DNA of 64,000 nt from Glutamicibacter sp. JL.03c (GTDB lineage: Bacteria; Actinomycetota; Actinomycetes; Actinomycetales; Micrococcaceae). The notes under the pieces are model-generated. The model worked only from the letters and a program-made list of their open reading frames with translations, had not been told where the DNA came from and searched no databases. This document shows, in pieces, positions 51,639-60,838 of this stretch; the first letter of the stretch is position 1, and the number at the start of each line of letters is the position of its first letter. The DNA lies in NCBI RefSeq assembly GCF_025854375.1, contig NZ_CP107575.1, positions 2,790,001-2,854,000 on the forward strand, given 5' to 3'. Made by a program: the position numbers and the translations under genes.

Positions 51639-53153
51639 TTACTTGATTCCCATTTCTTCTTCACGATGCACATTGCTGATGGCCAGGGCCATGATGGCGT
51701 CCTGGGTTGCTTGATTGGTGGCCAGTTCCCCGGCGATGCGTCCCTGGCTCATCACCACGACGCGGTCTGACATGCCCAATACTTCAGGCAGTTCGCTGGA
51801 GGCCATCAGGACGCAGCCTCCGGAGGCGGTGACTTCGTTGATCAGTTCGTAGATTTCAACCTTGGCGCCGACGTCGACGCCGCGGGTCGGTTCGTCGAGC
51901 AGCAGCACCTTGGCTCCTGCGGTGAACCATCGCCCGAACACTGCCTTCTGCTGGTTGCCTCCGGACAGCGACCTGATCGGCGCGTCGATGCTGCTCATCC
52001 GGATCCGCAGGCGTTCTGCCACTTTCTGCGCCCGGGCCTTCTGGCCCTTGCGGTCCACCAGCCCGTTCTTCGAGGTTGCCGCCAAGGTGGCGTAGCCGAT
52101 GTTCTCGGCCACCGATGCGTCCAGGACCAGGCCCTGGGTCTTGCGGTCTTCGGGCACATGGCCAATGCCCGCGCGGGTGGCTGCCGCGACGTCGAAGCTG
52201 GCCAGCTTCTTGCCAGCGACCTTCACGGTGCCCGAATTGTACTTGTCCGCTCCGGCGATGGCGCGGATCAGCTCGGTGCGTCCAGCTCCCATGAGCCCGG
52301 CCAGCGCGACAACCTCGCCCGGTCGGACCTGAAGGGAAACGTTCTTCAGCCGGTCATCGCTGAGGTTCTCGACGCTCAGCAACGGCTCGCTGCCCGGTTC
52401 GCTGGCCACGCGCGGGAATTGGGCATCGATGTCGCGGCCGACCATGAGGCGGACCAGCTCGTTTTCGTCGGTGTCAGCCGGAACGGTGGCGATGAATTTT
52501 CCATCGCGCAGCACGTTCACGAAGTCGCCGATGGCTGCGATCTCATCGAGGTGGTGGCTGATGAAGACCATGCCCACGCCTTGGCTCTTCAGCTGGTTCA
52601 CCACTTTGAACAGGTGCTCGATCTCGGTGGTGGTCAATGCCGCGGTAGGTTCGTCCAGGATCAAAACGCGGGCTTCAAGGCTCAAGGCCTTGGCGATCTC
52701 CACCAGCTGCTGCTGGGCCAGGCCGAGATCCCCTACCGGGGTGTTCACGTCGAGTTCCAGTTCCAGCTTGGCCAAGGCTTCGCGGGCGATCTTGCGCATG
52801 GCACGGCGGTTGATGACGCCGAACTTGCGCGGCACGCGGCCCAAGGTGATGTTCTCGGCAATGGTCATCGACGGGACCAGGTTCAATTCCTGGTGGATCG
52901 TGGCGATGCCCAGGGCTTCGGAAGTCTTGGTGTCCCGGATCCGCACGGGCTGTCCCTTGAACAGGATCTGTCCGGCGTCGGGTTCGTGGACACCGGCGAC
53001 CATCTTGATCAGGGTGGATTTTCCGGCACCGTTTTCGCCGAGCAGTACCGAGACTTTTCCTGCATGCACTTCAACGGTGACATTGTCGATGACCTGTACC
53101 GGGCCGAAGGACTTGCAGACCTTGTCGAGGACCAGCAGAGCGTCGTTACTCAT
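51639..53153 (-). CDS. rbsA: Ribose ABC transporter ATP-binding protein (two ATPase domains)
   Basis: 504 residues with two fused ABC ATPase halves. The first has Walker A GENGAGKST and LDEPTAAL; the second has the degenerate loop GLMGAGRTEL, signature LSGGNQQKA and LDEPTRGVD, as in all monosaccharide ATPases of the RbsA/MglA type. GGAAGGA lies before the ATG at 53153; six in-frame codons upstream belong to the ribosome binding site region. It powers ribose uptake by RbsBC. Confidence 0.96.
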   Translation of the reverse strand: MSNDALLVLDKVCKSFGPVQVIDNVTVEVHAGKVSVLLGENGAGKSTLIKMVAGVHEPDAGQILFKGQPVRIRDTKTSEALGIATIHQELNLVPSMTIAENITLGRVPRKFGVINRRAMRKIAREALAKLELELDVNTPVGDLGLAQQQLVEIAKALSLEARVLILDEPTAALTTTEIEHLFKVVNQLKSQGVGMVFISHHLDEIAAIGDFVNVLRDGKFIATVPADTDENELVRLMVGRDIDAQFPRVASEPGSEPLLSVENLSDDRLKNVSLQVRPGEVVALAGLMGAGRTELIRAIAGADKYNSGTVKVAGKKLASFDVAAATRAGIGHVPEDRKTQGLVLDASVAENIGYATLAATSKNGLVDRKGQKARAQKVAERLRIRMSSIDAPIRSLSGGNQQKAVFGRWFTAGAKVLLLDEPTRGVDVGAKVEIYELINEVTASGGCVLMASSELPEVLGMSDRVVVMSQGRIAGELATNQATQDAIMALAISNVHREEEMGIK

Positions 53154-53171
53154 TCTTGTTCCTTCCATCAC

Positions 53172-54206
53172 CTAGGCGCCGGTGGTCTCCGGGGCTTGGG
53201 CAAGGGATGCCCGAGCGGTGAATTGGCTGATGAATTCTTGGGGTTCTGGCTCGTTGCCAGCCATCACTGCTTGGAGTGCGGTGACTGCTGCGCGGCCCAT
53301 GGCGCGCAGGTCGTGGCTGATCGTAGCGATCGGCGGGTGGTGCATGAGCATTGCGTCCACTTCGTCAAAGGCGATCACCGATAACTCGGAGCCCACCTTG
53401 ACTCCGGCTTCTCGCCAGACGGTGAGCGCGCCGATAGCCATTGGCGCGTCGGCGATGATCACGGCGGTGGGTTGCAGATCATGTTCCAGCAGCCATCGGG
53501 CGCCTTGGGCACCGGAGGCGGCTTTGAAGTCGCCGGCGAAGTGCAATTTCTCGTCGGTCTCCAAGCCGTTGGACGCCAGGGCTGCGTCGAAGGCTCGGTG
53601 GCGTTCGCGCGCGGTCGATGCGTGGGCAGGTCCGCCCAGGAATGCGATGTGACGGTGGCCCAGTGCCTTCAGCTCTCCGATGGCCTCATCGAGGGCCTGG
53701 GCGCTGGCCGCTGATATGGATGGTATATCCAGCTGGGGCAGCGTGCGGTCCACAAAAACCATGGGGGTTTTCGAAGAGATGATGCGTTGCAGCATTTCGC
53801 TGGGATGGTCTGCATCCTCGTCCAGTCCTTGAGGGACCACGATGAGGCCGTCGACTCGGCGCGAAAGCATGGCGGCGAGGAACTGGTCTTGCTGCTGGGT
53901 GTCTTCATTGGCGTTGCCAATGAAGGTCATCATCCCGACTTCATGAGCTTGCTGTTCCACCGCGTGGGCGAGATCCGAGAAGTAGGGGTTGCGGACATCG
54001 GAAATCAGCAAGGCGATGGTGTCGGTTTTTGTGGAGCGAAGTGAGCGGGCCTGGGCGTTGGGAACGAAGCCTAGGCTCTTGGCTGCCGCTTCCACTTTTT
54101 CGCGGGAATCAGCCGAAGTGGCAGAGTGTCCGGAAAGAACGCGCGAGGCAGTGGCCGAAGATACTCCGGCGGCCAGTGCCACGTCTTTAATGGTGACGGC
54201 ATTCAT
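53172..54206 (-). CDS. rbsR: LacI-family repressor of the ribose operon
   Basis: 344 residues. LacI helix-turn-helix with hinge: TIKDVALAAGVSSATASRVL, then AKSLGFVPNAQARSLR; the C-terminal domain is a type I periplasmic-binding fold (TIALLISDVRNPYFSDLAHA, MVFVDRTLP, VIAFDEVDA). It is the first gene of the rbs operon and ends 18 bases before rbsA. A 30-bp perfect palindrome with two AATCGATT cores lies just upstream, so it most likely represses its own operon until ribose or ribose phosphate is present. Confidence 0.93.
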   Translation of the reverse strand: MNAVTIKDVALAAGVSSATASRVLSGHSATSADSREKVEAAAKSLGFVPNAQARSLRSTKTDTIALLISDVRNPYFSDLAHAVEQQAHEVGMMTFIGNANEDTQQQDQFLAAMLSRRVDGLIVVPQGLDEDADHPSEMLQRIISSKTPMVFVDRTLPQLDIPSISAASAQALDEAIGELKALGHRHIAFLGGPAHASTARERHRAFDAALASNGLETDEKLHFAGDFKAASGAQGARWLLEHDLQPTAVIIADAPMAIGALTVWREAGVKVGSELSVIAFDEVDAMLMHHPPIATISHDLRAMGRAAVTALQAVMAGNEPEPQEFISQFTARASLAQAPETTGA

Positions 54207-54228
54207 CCCGATAAGCCCCCTTGCTTAC

Positions 54229-54258
54229 GTGTAATCGATTCCATGGAATCGATTACAC
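54229..54258 (-). promoter_or_regulatory. 30-bp perfect palindrome: double LacI-type operator of the rbs operon
   Basis: Bases 54229-54243 are the exact reverse complement of 54244-54258. Each half contains AATCGATT (54233-54240 and 54247-54254), 14 bases centre to centre, and each fits the TGnAATCGATTnCA pattern of a LacI site. It begins 22 bases upstream of the rbsR start. Two RbsR dimers may bind side by side. Confidence 0.8.
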
Positions 54259-54470
54259 AGTTTCCACGAGTACGAAAAAATTGTCAACACCGCAGGGTCG
54301 CGTACCGCCATAGAACGCATCCGCGCAAACATCGCTCCCACCTTTGACTTGAGGCTTCCCGTGAAACGTCAGCCAGAACACGAAATAATTCAGCTTTAAT
54401 GACACCTCGTTTCCAAGGACTCTTCAGCGGTTTCCTTAACGCAGGACTTGCGATCGCTAAGATAGAAAAT

Positions 54471-55148
54471 GTGTCGGTTAATCAGCTCTCAGATAGTGCG
54501 CAAAACTATCTCAAGATCATCTATGGGCTCAACGAGTGGTCCAGCGAGCCGGTGACTGCCAGCGTCATTGCAACCAAGGCGGGAATGAAGCTCTCCACCG
54601 TTTCCGGTGCACTGAGCAAGCTGCGCCAGCAGGGGTTGCTGGACCATGCTCCTTACGGTGCCGTGACCCTCACCGATCTTGGCCGCGGCTACGCGATAAC
54701 CATGGTCAGGCGCCATCGCCTCATAGAAACCTTTTTGGTGCAGATGCTGGGCTACCGCTGGGACCAGGTCCACGATGAGGCCGAGAATCTTGAACATGCA
54801 GTTTCAGACTTCATGATCCAGCGCATCGACAGCCTCCTCGATCATCCCGCACGCGATCCCCACGGCGACCCGATTCCAACCGCAGAAGGACGCATTAGTG
54901 TTCCCGACGCAATCAATCTGAGTGATGCCGCCGATGGAAGCAACGTTGTCGTTGAGCGCATCGCCGACGACGATTCGCAACTACTCCAGTATTTTTCAGA
55001 CCAAGGCATACAAGTTGGCGTCGAGCTGGGCGTGACATCCGCCGATGATTTTTCCGAGACCATCAACGTGCGCGTGGCAGGGAAAAAGTCGACCCTGCGC
55101 CTTGGTTCGCGGGCAAGCAACGCGGTCTGGGTCTCCCCTAGAAACTGA
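54471..55148 (+). CDS. mntR: DtxR/MntR-family metal-dependent regulator
   Basis: 225 residues from a GTG at 54471 (VSVNQLSDSAQNYLKIIYGL). The winged helix (TASVIATKAGMKLSTVSGAL) is followed by the metal-binding dimerisation domain (MVRRHRLIETFLVQMLGYRW, DEAENLEHAVSDFMIQRID) and a C-terminal SH3/FeoA-like domain. A TAAGAT -10-like box ends seven bases before the GTG, so the mRNA may be leaderless; an in-frame ATG at 54399 is also open. It probably senses manganese and represses the ABC transporter 1.2 kb downstream. IdeR-type iron sensing is the alternative. Confidence 0.85.
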   Translation: MSVNQLSDSAQNYLKIIYGLNEWSSEPVTASVIATKAGMKLSTVSGALSKLRQQGLLDHAPYGAVTLTDLGRGYAITMVRRHRLIETFLVQMLGYRWDQVHDEAENLEHAVSDFMIQRIDSLLDHPARDPHGDPIPTAEGRISVPDAINLSDAADGSNVVVERIADDDSQLLQYFSDQGIQVGVELGVTSADDFSETINVRVAGKKSTLRLGSRASNAVWVSPRN

Positions 55149-55363
55149 CCATTCGCTCAGGCTAGCATCCTCGATTCCCGCTGCGCGAGCAGCACGGCAT
55201 GGGCAGTAGCACCACCCTTAACGATCCGGGAGCTTATTCGTCGGATTGTGGATTAGAGTGAGTATCAGCCACACATACTGGAATGTTCAAGTTTCCATAC
55301 TTGATGCTTCACGAGTGTGTTTTGGCGATCACTCGCGTCCGCTCCCCCACGAAAGTTCTCATC

Positions 55364-56314
55364 TTGCCTAGGAAAGTCTTTGCTCTGCTTTGCGCAGCGG
55401 TATTGATTCTGACCGGTTGCAGCGTCGCACCGGAATCCCCTGCCCCAGCTACGGCAGTTTCAGAATCAGCTGTGGAGCCATCGTTGACCACCCCAGATCT
55501 GGACATTGACCTGGCTTCGACCAAATCAAGGAGAGTGAACCCGGGACCGAAACTCAATGGGCCCAAGGCCCTGAGCATGCTCAAGTCACTTCCGGTCAAG
55601 GGCAAGGCCCCTGCGACTGGATACAACCGGAACAAGAAATTCGGCAATGGTTGGAAAGATTTTGATCGCGACAAGTGCGATGAGCGCCAGGACACCCTGT
55701 CCCGAGACATGTCCAAGGTCAAGTTCAAGGATCACAAAAAGTGCACCGTTGCTTCGGGGACTTTGCACGACAAGTACACCGGCAAGAAGATCAACTGGAA
55801 GGTCAAGTCCGGTAGCGTCGACATCGACCACGTGGTGGCCCTGAAGAATTCCTGGATCTCCGGCGCTCAGAAGCTCTCGTCGTCACAGCGCCAAGCGCTG
55901 GCCAATGATCCACTGAATCTGATCGCTGCTGACGCGTCTGCCAACCGCAAAAAGGGCGAGAAGAACGCTGCCGAGTGGCTCCCCAATAACAAGGGTTTCC
56001 GTTGCCAGTACGTGGCCACCCAAATCAGCGTCAAGAAGAAGTACGCACTGTCGGTCACCAAGGCTGAAAAGAACGCCATGACCAAGGTCCTGAACACCTG
56101 CCGCAATCAGAAGGGCGCGAAAGTTACCGCGATCAAGCCCGCAGGCAACCAGAAGAAGGCCGCACCGAAGAAGTCGCCATCGACCGTCAAGGGCACCGTG
56201 CACCCCGGCTCCTACTGCAAGAAGGCCGATAAGGGAAAGTCCGGCAAAGCCAAGTCCGGCAAGGTTTACACCTGCAAATACGATGCCAACGGCAAGCTTC
56301 GCTGGCGCGCATGA
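55364..56314 (+). CDS. Secreted HNH (DUF1524) nuclease-like lipoprotein with Excalibur motif
   Basis: 316 residues if started at the TTG at 55364, which gives a normal lipoprotein signal (LPRKVFALLCAAVLILTGC); open codons extend to an ATG at 55283, giving a leader too long for a signal peptide. The DUF1524/HNH core has the DxDH motif in VDIDHVVALKNSWISGA and later NPxNL-like NDPLNLIAADASANRKKG. A Lys-rich linker leads to a C-terminal calcium-binding Excalibur-like domain (GSYCKKADKG ... YTCKYDANGKLRW). It is probably an extracellular, cell-bound DNase or RNase. It separates mntR from the metal transporter. Confidence 0.82.
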   Translation: MPRKVFALLCAAVLILTGCSVAPESPAPATAVSESAVEPSLTTPDLDIDLASTKSRRVNPGPKLNGPKALSMLKSLPVKGKAPATGYNRNKKFGNGWKDFDRDKCDERQDTLSRDMSKVKFKDHKKCTVASGTLHDKYTGKKINWKVKSGSVDIDHVVALKNSWISGAQKLSSSQRQALANDPLNLIAADASANRKKGEKNAAEWLPNNKGFRCQYVATQISVKKKYALSVTKAEKNAMTKVLNTCRNQKGAKVTAIKPAGNQKKAAPKKSPSTVKGTVHPGSYCKKADKGKSGKAKSGKVYTCKYDANGKLRWRA

Positions 56315-56369
56315 TGCTGCGAACCTAATGGGTGGAAGTCTGCGACTTCCACCCATCTTGTCTCTGGTC

Positions 56370-57245
56370 CTACCGGAGGCCCGCCAATGATTTGCGCCGC
56401 CCGCTGGCTGCGATTCGCGTCGCTACCAGCCCTTGACGGGGGCTGAAGAGGTAGACCAGCGTGAAGATCAAGCCTTGCGCGAGCACGACCATGCCGCCCG
56501 TGGAAGTATCCAGGAAATAGCTGGTGTACACCCCGAGCATGCCGGCCCCAGCGGCGAGCGCCGGGGCGATGACAAGCATTTTCGAGAACTTGTCGGTCAG
56601 CAAGAAAGCCGTTGCCCCAGGGATGATCAGCATCGCGACCACGAGAATCACGCCCACGGCCTGCAGCGCGACCACGGAGGTCATGGCGAGCAGCCCCAGA
56701 AGCACTGCACCGATGATTCGAGGGTTCATGCCCAGCGCATGAGCATGAGTCTGGTCAAAGGCGTAGAGGGTGAAATCCTTGCGTTTAATAATGAGAATTG
56801 CGAAGGTCACCGCGCCAAGAATCAACACCTGCCACAAGTCGGCCGAAGAAACCCCAAGCAGATTGCCGAAGATGATGTGGTTCAAATCGATATGGCTAGG
56901 CGTCACCGAGATGAGCACCAAGCCAAAGGAGAACAGCGTGGTGAAGACAATGCCGATGGCAGCGTCTTCCTTCAGCTTGGTGGTGTCCCGAACTCCCCCG
57001 ATCAGCGCCACCGCCAGGAACCCGAAAATGAGAGCGCCCAAGGCAAAGGGCGCCCCGACAATGTAGGCCAGGACCACACCGGGAAGCACCGCATGGGAGA
57101 CGGCATCGCCCATCAGCGACCAGCCGATCAGCACGAGCCAGCAGGAGAGCAGCGCGCACAGCACCGAAGCGATGATCGTGACCGACAGGGCGCGGATCAT
57201 GAAGGTGTAGCTCAGCGGTTCGGCGAGCAATTCAATCACGTTCAT
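56370..57245 (-). CDS. Mn/Zn-type ABC transporter permease
   Basis: 291 residues with about eight transmembrane helices of the ABC-3 family (ZnuB/MntB): LLSCWLVLIGWSLMGDAVSH near the start, KLKEDAAIGIVFTTLFSFGL, and VVALQAVGVILVVAMLIIPG with AFLLT. The start overlaps the ATPase stop by four bases. It is the last gene of the binding-protein/ATPase/permease operon. The metal is likely manganese given the nearby MntR-like regulator, but zinc or iron is possible. Confidence 0.92.
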   Translation of the reverse strand: MNVIELLAEPLSYTFMIRALSVTIIASVLCALLSCWLVLIGWSLMGDAVSHAVLPGVVLAYIVGAPFALGALIFGFLAVALIGGVRDTTKLKEDAAIGIVFTTLFSFGLVLISVTPSHIDLNHIIFGNLLGVSSADLWQVLILGAVTFAILIIKRKDFTLYAFDQTHAHALGMNPRIIGAVLLGLLAMTSVVALQAVGVILVVAMLIIPGATAFLLTDKFSKMLVIAPALAAGAGMLGVYTSYFLDTSTGGMVVLAQGLIFTLVYLFSPRQGLVATRIAASGRRKSLAGLR

Positions 57246-57997
57246 GATGCTTCTCGTTTCATCGGGTCCAGCCCGAAGGCCAGCGCTAGGTTTTCTGCTC
57301 GCAGCACGAGTTCTGGCGGACCATGTATCAGCACCTTGCGCATCAGCAATACCGCTTCGTCGGCCAACTCCGGCAAAGCCTGCAGGTCATGAGTGGAAAT
57401 CAGCACGCTCCCGCCCTCATCGGCGATCTCGCGCAGGAGCTTGGTAATGGTCGCTTCGCTGCGCTTGTCCACACCGGCGAAGGGTTCATCGAGCAGCATG
57501 ATGCTAGCTCCCTGGGCTATGCAGCGGGCTACAAAAGCGCGTTTCTTCTGCCCCCCGGAGAGCTGCCCGATCTGCCGATCAGCGAAATCGGTGAGCTCGA
57601 CCCGCTCCAAGGCTTCATTCACTGCCTCGTGGTCGATTTTCCTGGCTCGGCGGGTCCATCCCATCTGCCCATAGCGGCCGGTCATCACCACGTCGCGGAC
57701 CGAGATGGGGAAATTCCAATCAACGGCTTCGCTCTGCGGAACATATGCAAGCTTGCCGCTTTTGCGCGCCTGCAATGGGTCTGTGCCGCTGATCTTGACC
57801 CGTCCGGTGTCGGGTTTGATTTGTCCCATGATGGTTTTGAAAAGCGTCGATTTCCCGGAGCCATTCATGCCCACCAACCCGCACACAGTGCCCTGCGCCA
57901 ATTGCAAGGAAGCGTGGTCGAGGGCGAGCACCTGTCCGTAATGCACGGTGGCGCCGGTGACGTCGATGGCCAAGTCGACATTGTGCTTCACGTTCAT
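57242..57997 (-). CDS. Mn/Zn-type ABC transporter ATP-binding protein
   Basis: 251 residues. Walker A is GMNGSGKST near residue 44, Q-loop YVPQSEAVDWNFPISVRDVV (typical of metal-type ATPases), signature LSGGQKKRAF, Walker B IMLLDEPFAGVD and switch His in STHD. The ATG at 57997 overlaps the stop of the binding protein (ATGA), and its own stop overlaps the permease start. The long upstream frame in ORF prediction is not coding. Confidence 0.94.
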   Translation of the reverse strand: MNVKHNVDLAIDVTGATVHYGQVLALDHASLQLAQGTVCGLVGMNGSGKSTLFKTIMGQIKPDTGRVKISGTDPLQARKSGKLAYVPQSEAVDWNFPISVRDVVMTGRYGQMGWTRRARKIDHEAVNEALERVELTDFADRQIGQLSGGQKKRAFVARCIAQGASIMLLDEPFAGVDKRSEATITKLLREIADEGGSVLISTHDLQALPELADEAVLLMRKVLIHGPPELVLRAENLALAFGLDPMKREAS

Positions 57998-58947
57998 GAT
58001 GCTTGTCCTTTCAATGCCCGGGCGATTTGTTCCGTGTCGTGGGTGATGAGTTCCAAATAGCTGGGCACCGGGCCATCTGCTTCTGAAAGGGAGTCCACAT
58101 ACAGCGTTCCACCGAAGCTCGCGTCGGTCGACTCGACGACTCGTTGCATGGCAGCGTCCGAGACGGTCGACTCGCAGAAGACCGCCGGCACGTCGTGATC
58201 GCGGACATAATCGATGGCCGAAGCTACCTTGCGCGGGGTGGCTTGTGATTCGGCGTTCACTGCCCAAAGGTATTTCTCTTTCAAGCCAGCGTCTCTGGCA
58301 AGGTAGCTGAATGCTCCTTCGCAAGTCACCAGCACTCGTTGTTGCTGCGGGATATCTGCGAGGGCCGAGTCCAGGTCATCTTGCACTTTTTGAAGCTTGC
58401 TTTGGTAGGCCTTGGCGTTGTTGCGATAGTCAGATGCGTGTTCCGGGTCCAGTTCAGCGAAAGCCTGGGCGATGGTGTCGACGTAGCGCTGCACATTCTG
58501 CGGGCTCATCCAGGCGTGCGGATTGGGCTTTCCGGCGCCTTCACCCTGCACGATTCCGATAGGTTCGACATCTTCGCTGACCGTGATGTGCGGTGCGGAA
58601 TTCTCTTGGACGAACTGCGCAAACCACGCTTCGAGGTTCAGCCCGTTGTCCAGGATGAGTTCCGCATGAGAGGCTCGGCGCAGATCATCCGGAGTCGGTT
58701 CATAGCCGTGGATCTCGGCGCCGCGCCGGGTGATGGATTCCACCCGAAGATGTCCGCCAGCGACGTTTTGCGCGATGTCCTGCAGTACCGTGAACGTCGT
58801 GAGCACCACCGGGCGAGGGTCATTCGGCTGGGCGCCCGCTAGCATTGAATTATTTGCTGGCGTGCATGCTGTGGCAAGCAGGAGCCACGGCACTACGAGT
58901 AGTGCCAGCCAGGCGGCTGGCTTGCGTCGACCAGTCGTCGTTTTCAC
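57994..58947 (-). CDS. Metal ABC transporter substrate-binding lipoprotein
   Basis: 317 residues starting at a GTG with GAGG five bases upstream. The lipoprotein signal ends in LLATAC. Cluster A-I (TroA/PsaA/MntA) metal ligands are apparent: His in EIHGYEPTPDD, His in NPHAWMSPQN, Glu in TCEGAFSYLARD and Asp in YVDSLSEADG, a His-His-Glu-Asp set typical of manganese and iron binding. No long His-rich loop of ZnuA is present, which favours Mn. It is the first gene of the operon. Confidence 0.92.
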   Translation of the reverse strand: MKTTTGRRKPAAWLALLVVPWLLLATACTPANNSMLAGAQPNDPRPVVLTTFTVLQDIAQNVAGGHLRVESITRRGAEIHGYEPTPDDLRRASHAELILDNGLNLEAWFAQFVQENSAPHITVSEDVEPIGIVQGEGAGKPNPHAWMSPQNVQRYVDTIAQAFAELDPEHASDYRNNAKAYQSKLQKVQDDLDSALADIPQQQRVLVTCEGAFSYLARDAGLKEKYLWAVNAESQATPRKVASAIDYVRDHDVPAVFCESTVSDAAMQRVVESTDASFGGTLYVDSLSEADGPVPSYLELITHDTEQIARALKGQAS

Positions 58948-59071
58948 TCATGCCTCGAATCCTGAACTTCGCGTCACTGCCTCTACTTCATTGCAGGACA
59001 GCGAGAGCGGTGATCTTCGCTCACTCACAGGATAATGTTCGAGGGGTCAAACAATCAATTTTTCGTCGCGT

Positions 59072-60028
59072 CTATCCCACGGAAATTTCATAAATCAGGC
59101 GGGCCGCGCTGCGTGCTGTACGCGAGTCGATGTCAAAGCGGGGATTCAGCTCGACAACGTCGGCAACAACGAGTTTCCCACTGGCCACCACCTGCCTGCA
59201 TACCGCCAGAATCCGTTCAAAGGGGACGCCGAAGCCTGCCGGGGCGCTCACTCCGGGCGCTACGCTCGCGGGCAATACATCCAGATCGATAGTCAGATAC
59301 AGAACGTCAATGCGTTCAAGGAACGCATGAACAAAATGCCGGATCGGCTCGGGTTGGCAGTTCTCGTCAAGCAGGTAGGGCACACCAAGTTCTTCAGCTT
59401 TCTCAAACAGCACGGCGGTATTGCCGGGGCGCGAAATCCCCAGCACCGCGTAGTGGAATTCTCGATCCTGCCCCTGCATTTCTTGGTACAGGTCGAGAAA
59501 TGGGGTGCCGCTGGTCCGCCGGCTTTCATCACGCAAATCAAAGTGCGCATCCAAATTGAGGATTCCAATCCTCGTGCCCCGATCATCGGCCAAGTGCCGG
59601 ATCAAACCCAGGCCTGTTCCATAGGCGGTCTCATGCCCGCCGCCGAGAATGATGGGCAGGGAGCCGGAGGACAGCGCCTGCGCCACGGCACCAGCCAGTC
59701 GTTCCTGGCCGGGTTCCAGTTGGTCACCGTCGACAACAATGTCCCCGAGATCCACCAGTGTTCGGTGCTTATGGATAGACATAGGGCTCAGCGCGGAACG
59801 CAATGCCGCAGGCCCGTCCAACGCGCCAATGCGCCCTAGGTTGCGCAGCACCCCAGCATCAGAACGGAATCCGATCAGCGCCACCGCATCATTCAGATTT
59901 CCAGATTTCTGCTCAGTGATCAGCTGATGCCACCGCAAATGCTGTGCGCCTGAGCCATCCACCCGGCCTGACCATTGCTGCGCCTTCTGATCGGTCCGAA
60001 TCCTTGCCGCTTTTCCCTCGTCTCCCAT
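59072..60028 (-). CDS. hutG: Formimidoylglutamase (arginase/agmatinase superfamily)
   Basis: 318 residues. The binuclear manganese site of ureohydrolases is complete: GGGHET, NLDAHFDLRD and TIDLDVLPASVAPGVSAPAG. The HutG subfamily is suggested by WSGRVDG ... LRWHQ at the N-terminus and by IGFRSDAGVLRNLGRIGALDG. It hydrolyses N-formimidoyl-glutamate to glutamate and formamide, the last hut step. Start at the ATG at 60028 with a weak site. Its neighbour on the same strand is the Mn-type transporter, fitting its metal need. Confidence 0.88.
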   Translation of the reverse strand: MGDEGKAARIRTDQKAQQWSGRVDGSGAQHLRWHQLITEQKSGNLNDAVALIGFRSDAGVLRNLGRIGALDGPAALRSALSPMSIHKHRTLVDLGDIVVDGDQLEPGQERLAGAVAQALSSGSLPIILGGGHETAYGTGLGLIRHLADDRGTRIGILNLDAHFDLRDESRRTSGTPFLDLYQEMQGQDREFHYAVLGISRPGNTAVLFEKAEELGVPYLLDENCQPEPIRHFVHAFLERIDVLYLTIDLDVLPASVAPGVSAPAGFGVPFERILAVCRQVVASGKLVVADVVELNPRFDIDSRTARSAARLIYEISVG

Positions 60029-60072
60029 GAATCCAGCACAGCAGATCCGGTCTGCCCGGTCTACAAGAAAAG

Positions 60073-60108
60073 AGCAGGTGCTGTCCGGCATTCCGGACAG
60101 CACCTGCT
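60073..60108 (-). terminator. Rho-independent terminator after the PTH2 gene
   Basis: A 16-bp perfect stem (60073-60088 with 60093-60108) around a 4-base loop lies seven bases after the stop; on the minus strand it is followed by CTTTTCTTG. Confidence 0.9.
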
Positions 60109-60115
60109 TGACTGG

Positions 60116-60769
60116 CTAGTTTTGCTGAATGAAGACAAACGCCGTGGTGGATCCCGGTTCGATTTCCGTACGACCAGCATCTTGGATGACCGGGCCGCTG
60201 GCTCGTTGCGAGAGGGCGTCAAAGTCCTCGCGGGATAAGTGACGAATGCCCACTGGCGCGTGGTCTTTCAACCACGCTTCAATGCCTTGGCCATCGGATT
60301 CCGTCAGCCAGGCAAAGAGTGCATGGGCACACTGCGCGGCGGCCTTGCCCGTGGACATTTTCAGTGAATCATTCACAGCGATATTCACCGTCGCATTCAA
60401 CACTTCCCCGCTCTTCGGAAGTTCCGTTCCAGAGACTTGCAGCTTGGCGATGAGCTTGGGGAGACTTGCCGCGGGAAGTGGTGGCAGGCCAACTGCCTGG
60501 GCTTTGCCTACCTCGCTGACCATCTGGTCCGGAAACATTTCCAGGACCTTGGCAAACATCTTGGGGTTGGCACGACGCACGGATTTGGCGAAGGCCTGGG
60601 AGGCCCACTGCTGCCAGTCCGGGTTTTGCGGATCTTGCAGGTAGGCGATGATCGCGGCGCGCGAGACCGCCGACAGTCCCTCATCTTCAGTCGAGGGATC
60701 TTCCTTATCGATGCGCAGAATAATGGGCTGGACTAGTTCTCCGGGATCGCGTTCGTGCAGTTCATCCAT
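60116..60769 (-). CDS. PTH2-family peptidyl-tRNA hydrolase-like protein
   Basis: 217 residues. The C-terminal 100 residues match the PTH2/Bit1 fold: VNDSLKMSTGKAAAQCAHAL (the conserved Lys, Gly-Lys and Gln-Ala-His pattern) and PVIQDAGRTEIEPGSTTAFV. The N-terminal half is an actinobacterial extension of unknown role. PTH2 enzymes recycle tRNA from stalled peptidyl-tRNA; most bacteria use the unrelated PTH1, so this one may be additional. The start site is weak. A strong terminator follows. Confidence 0.82.
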   Translation of the reverse strand: MDELHERDPGELVQPIILRIDKEDPSTEDEGLSAVSRAAIIAYLQDPQNPDWQQWASQAFAKSVRRANPKMFAKVLEMFPDQMVSEVGKAQAVGLPPLPAASLPKLIAKLQVSGTELPKSGEVLNATVNIAVNDSLKMSTGKAAAQCAHALFAWLTESDGQGIEAWLKDHAPVGIRHLSREDFDALSQRASGPVIQDAGRTEIEPGSTTAFVFIQQN

Positions 60770-60838
60770 AAGTTCATTCTAGTTGTGGCATGCCCGCGGG
60801 ATCACCACAAGAGCAGGCCTGCGCTTCACCGTTCCGAA

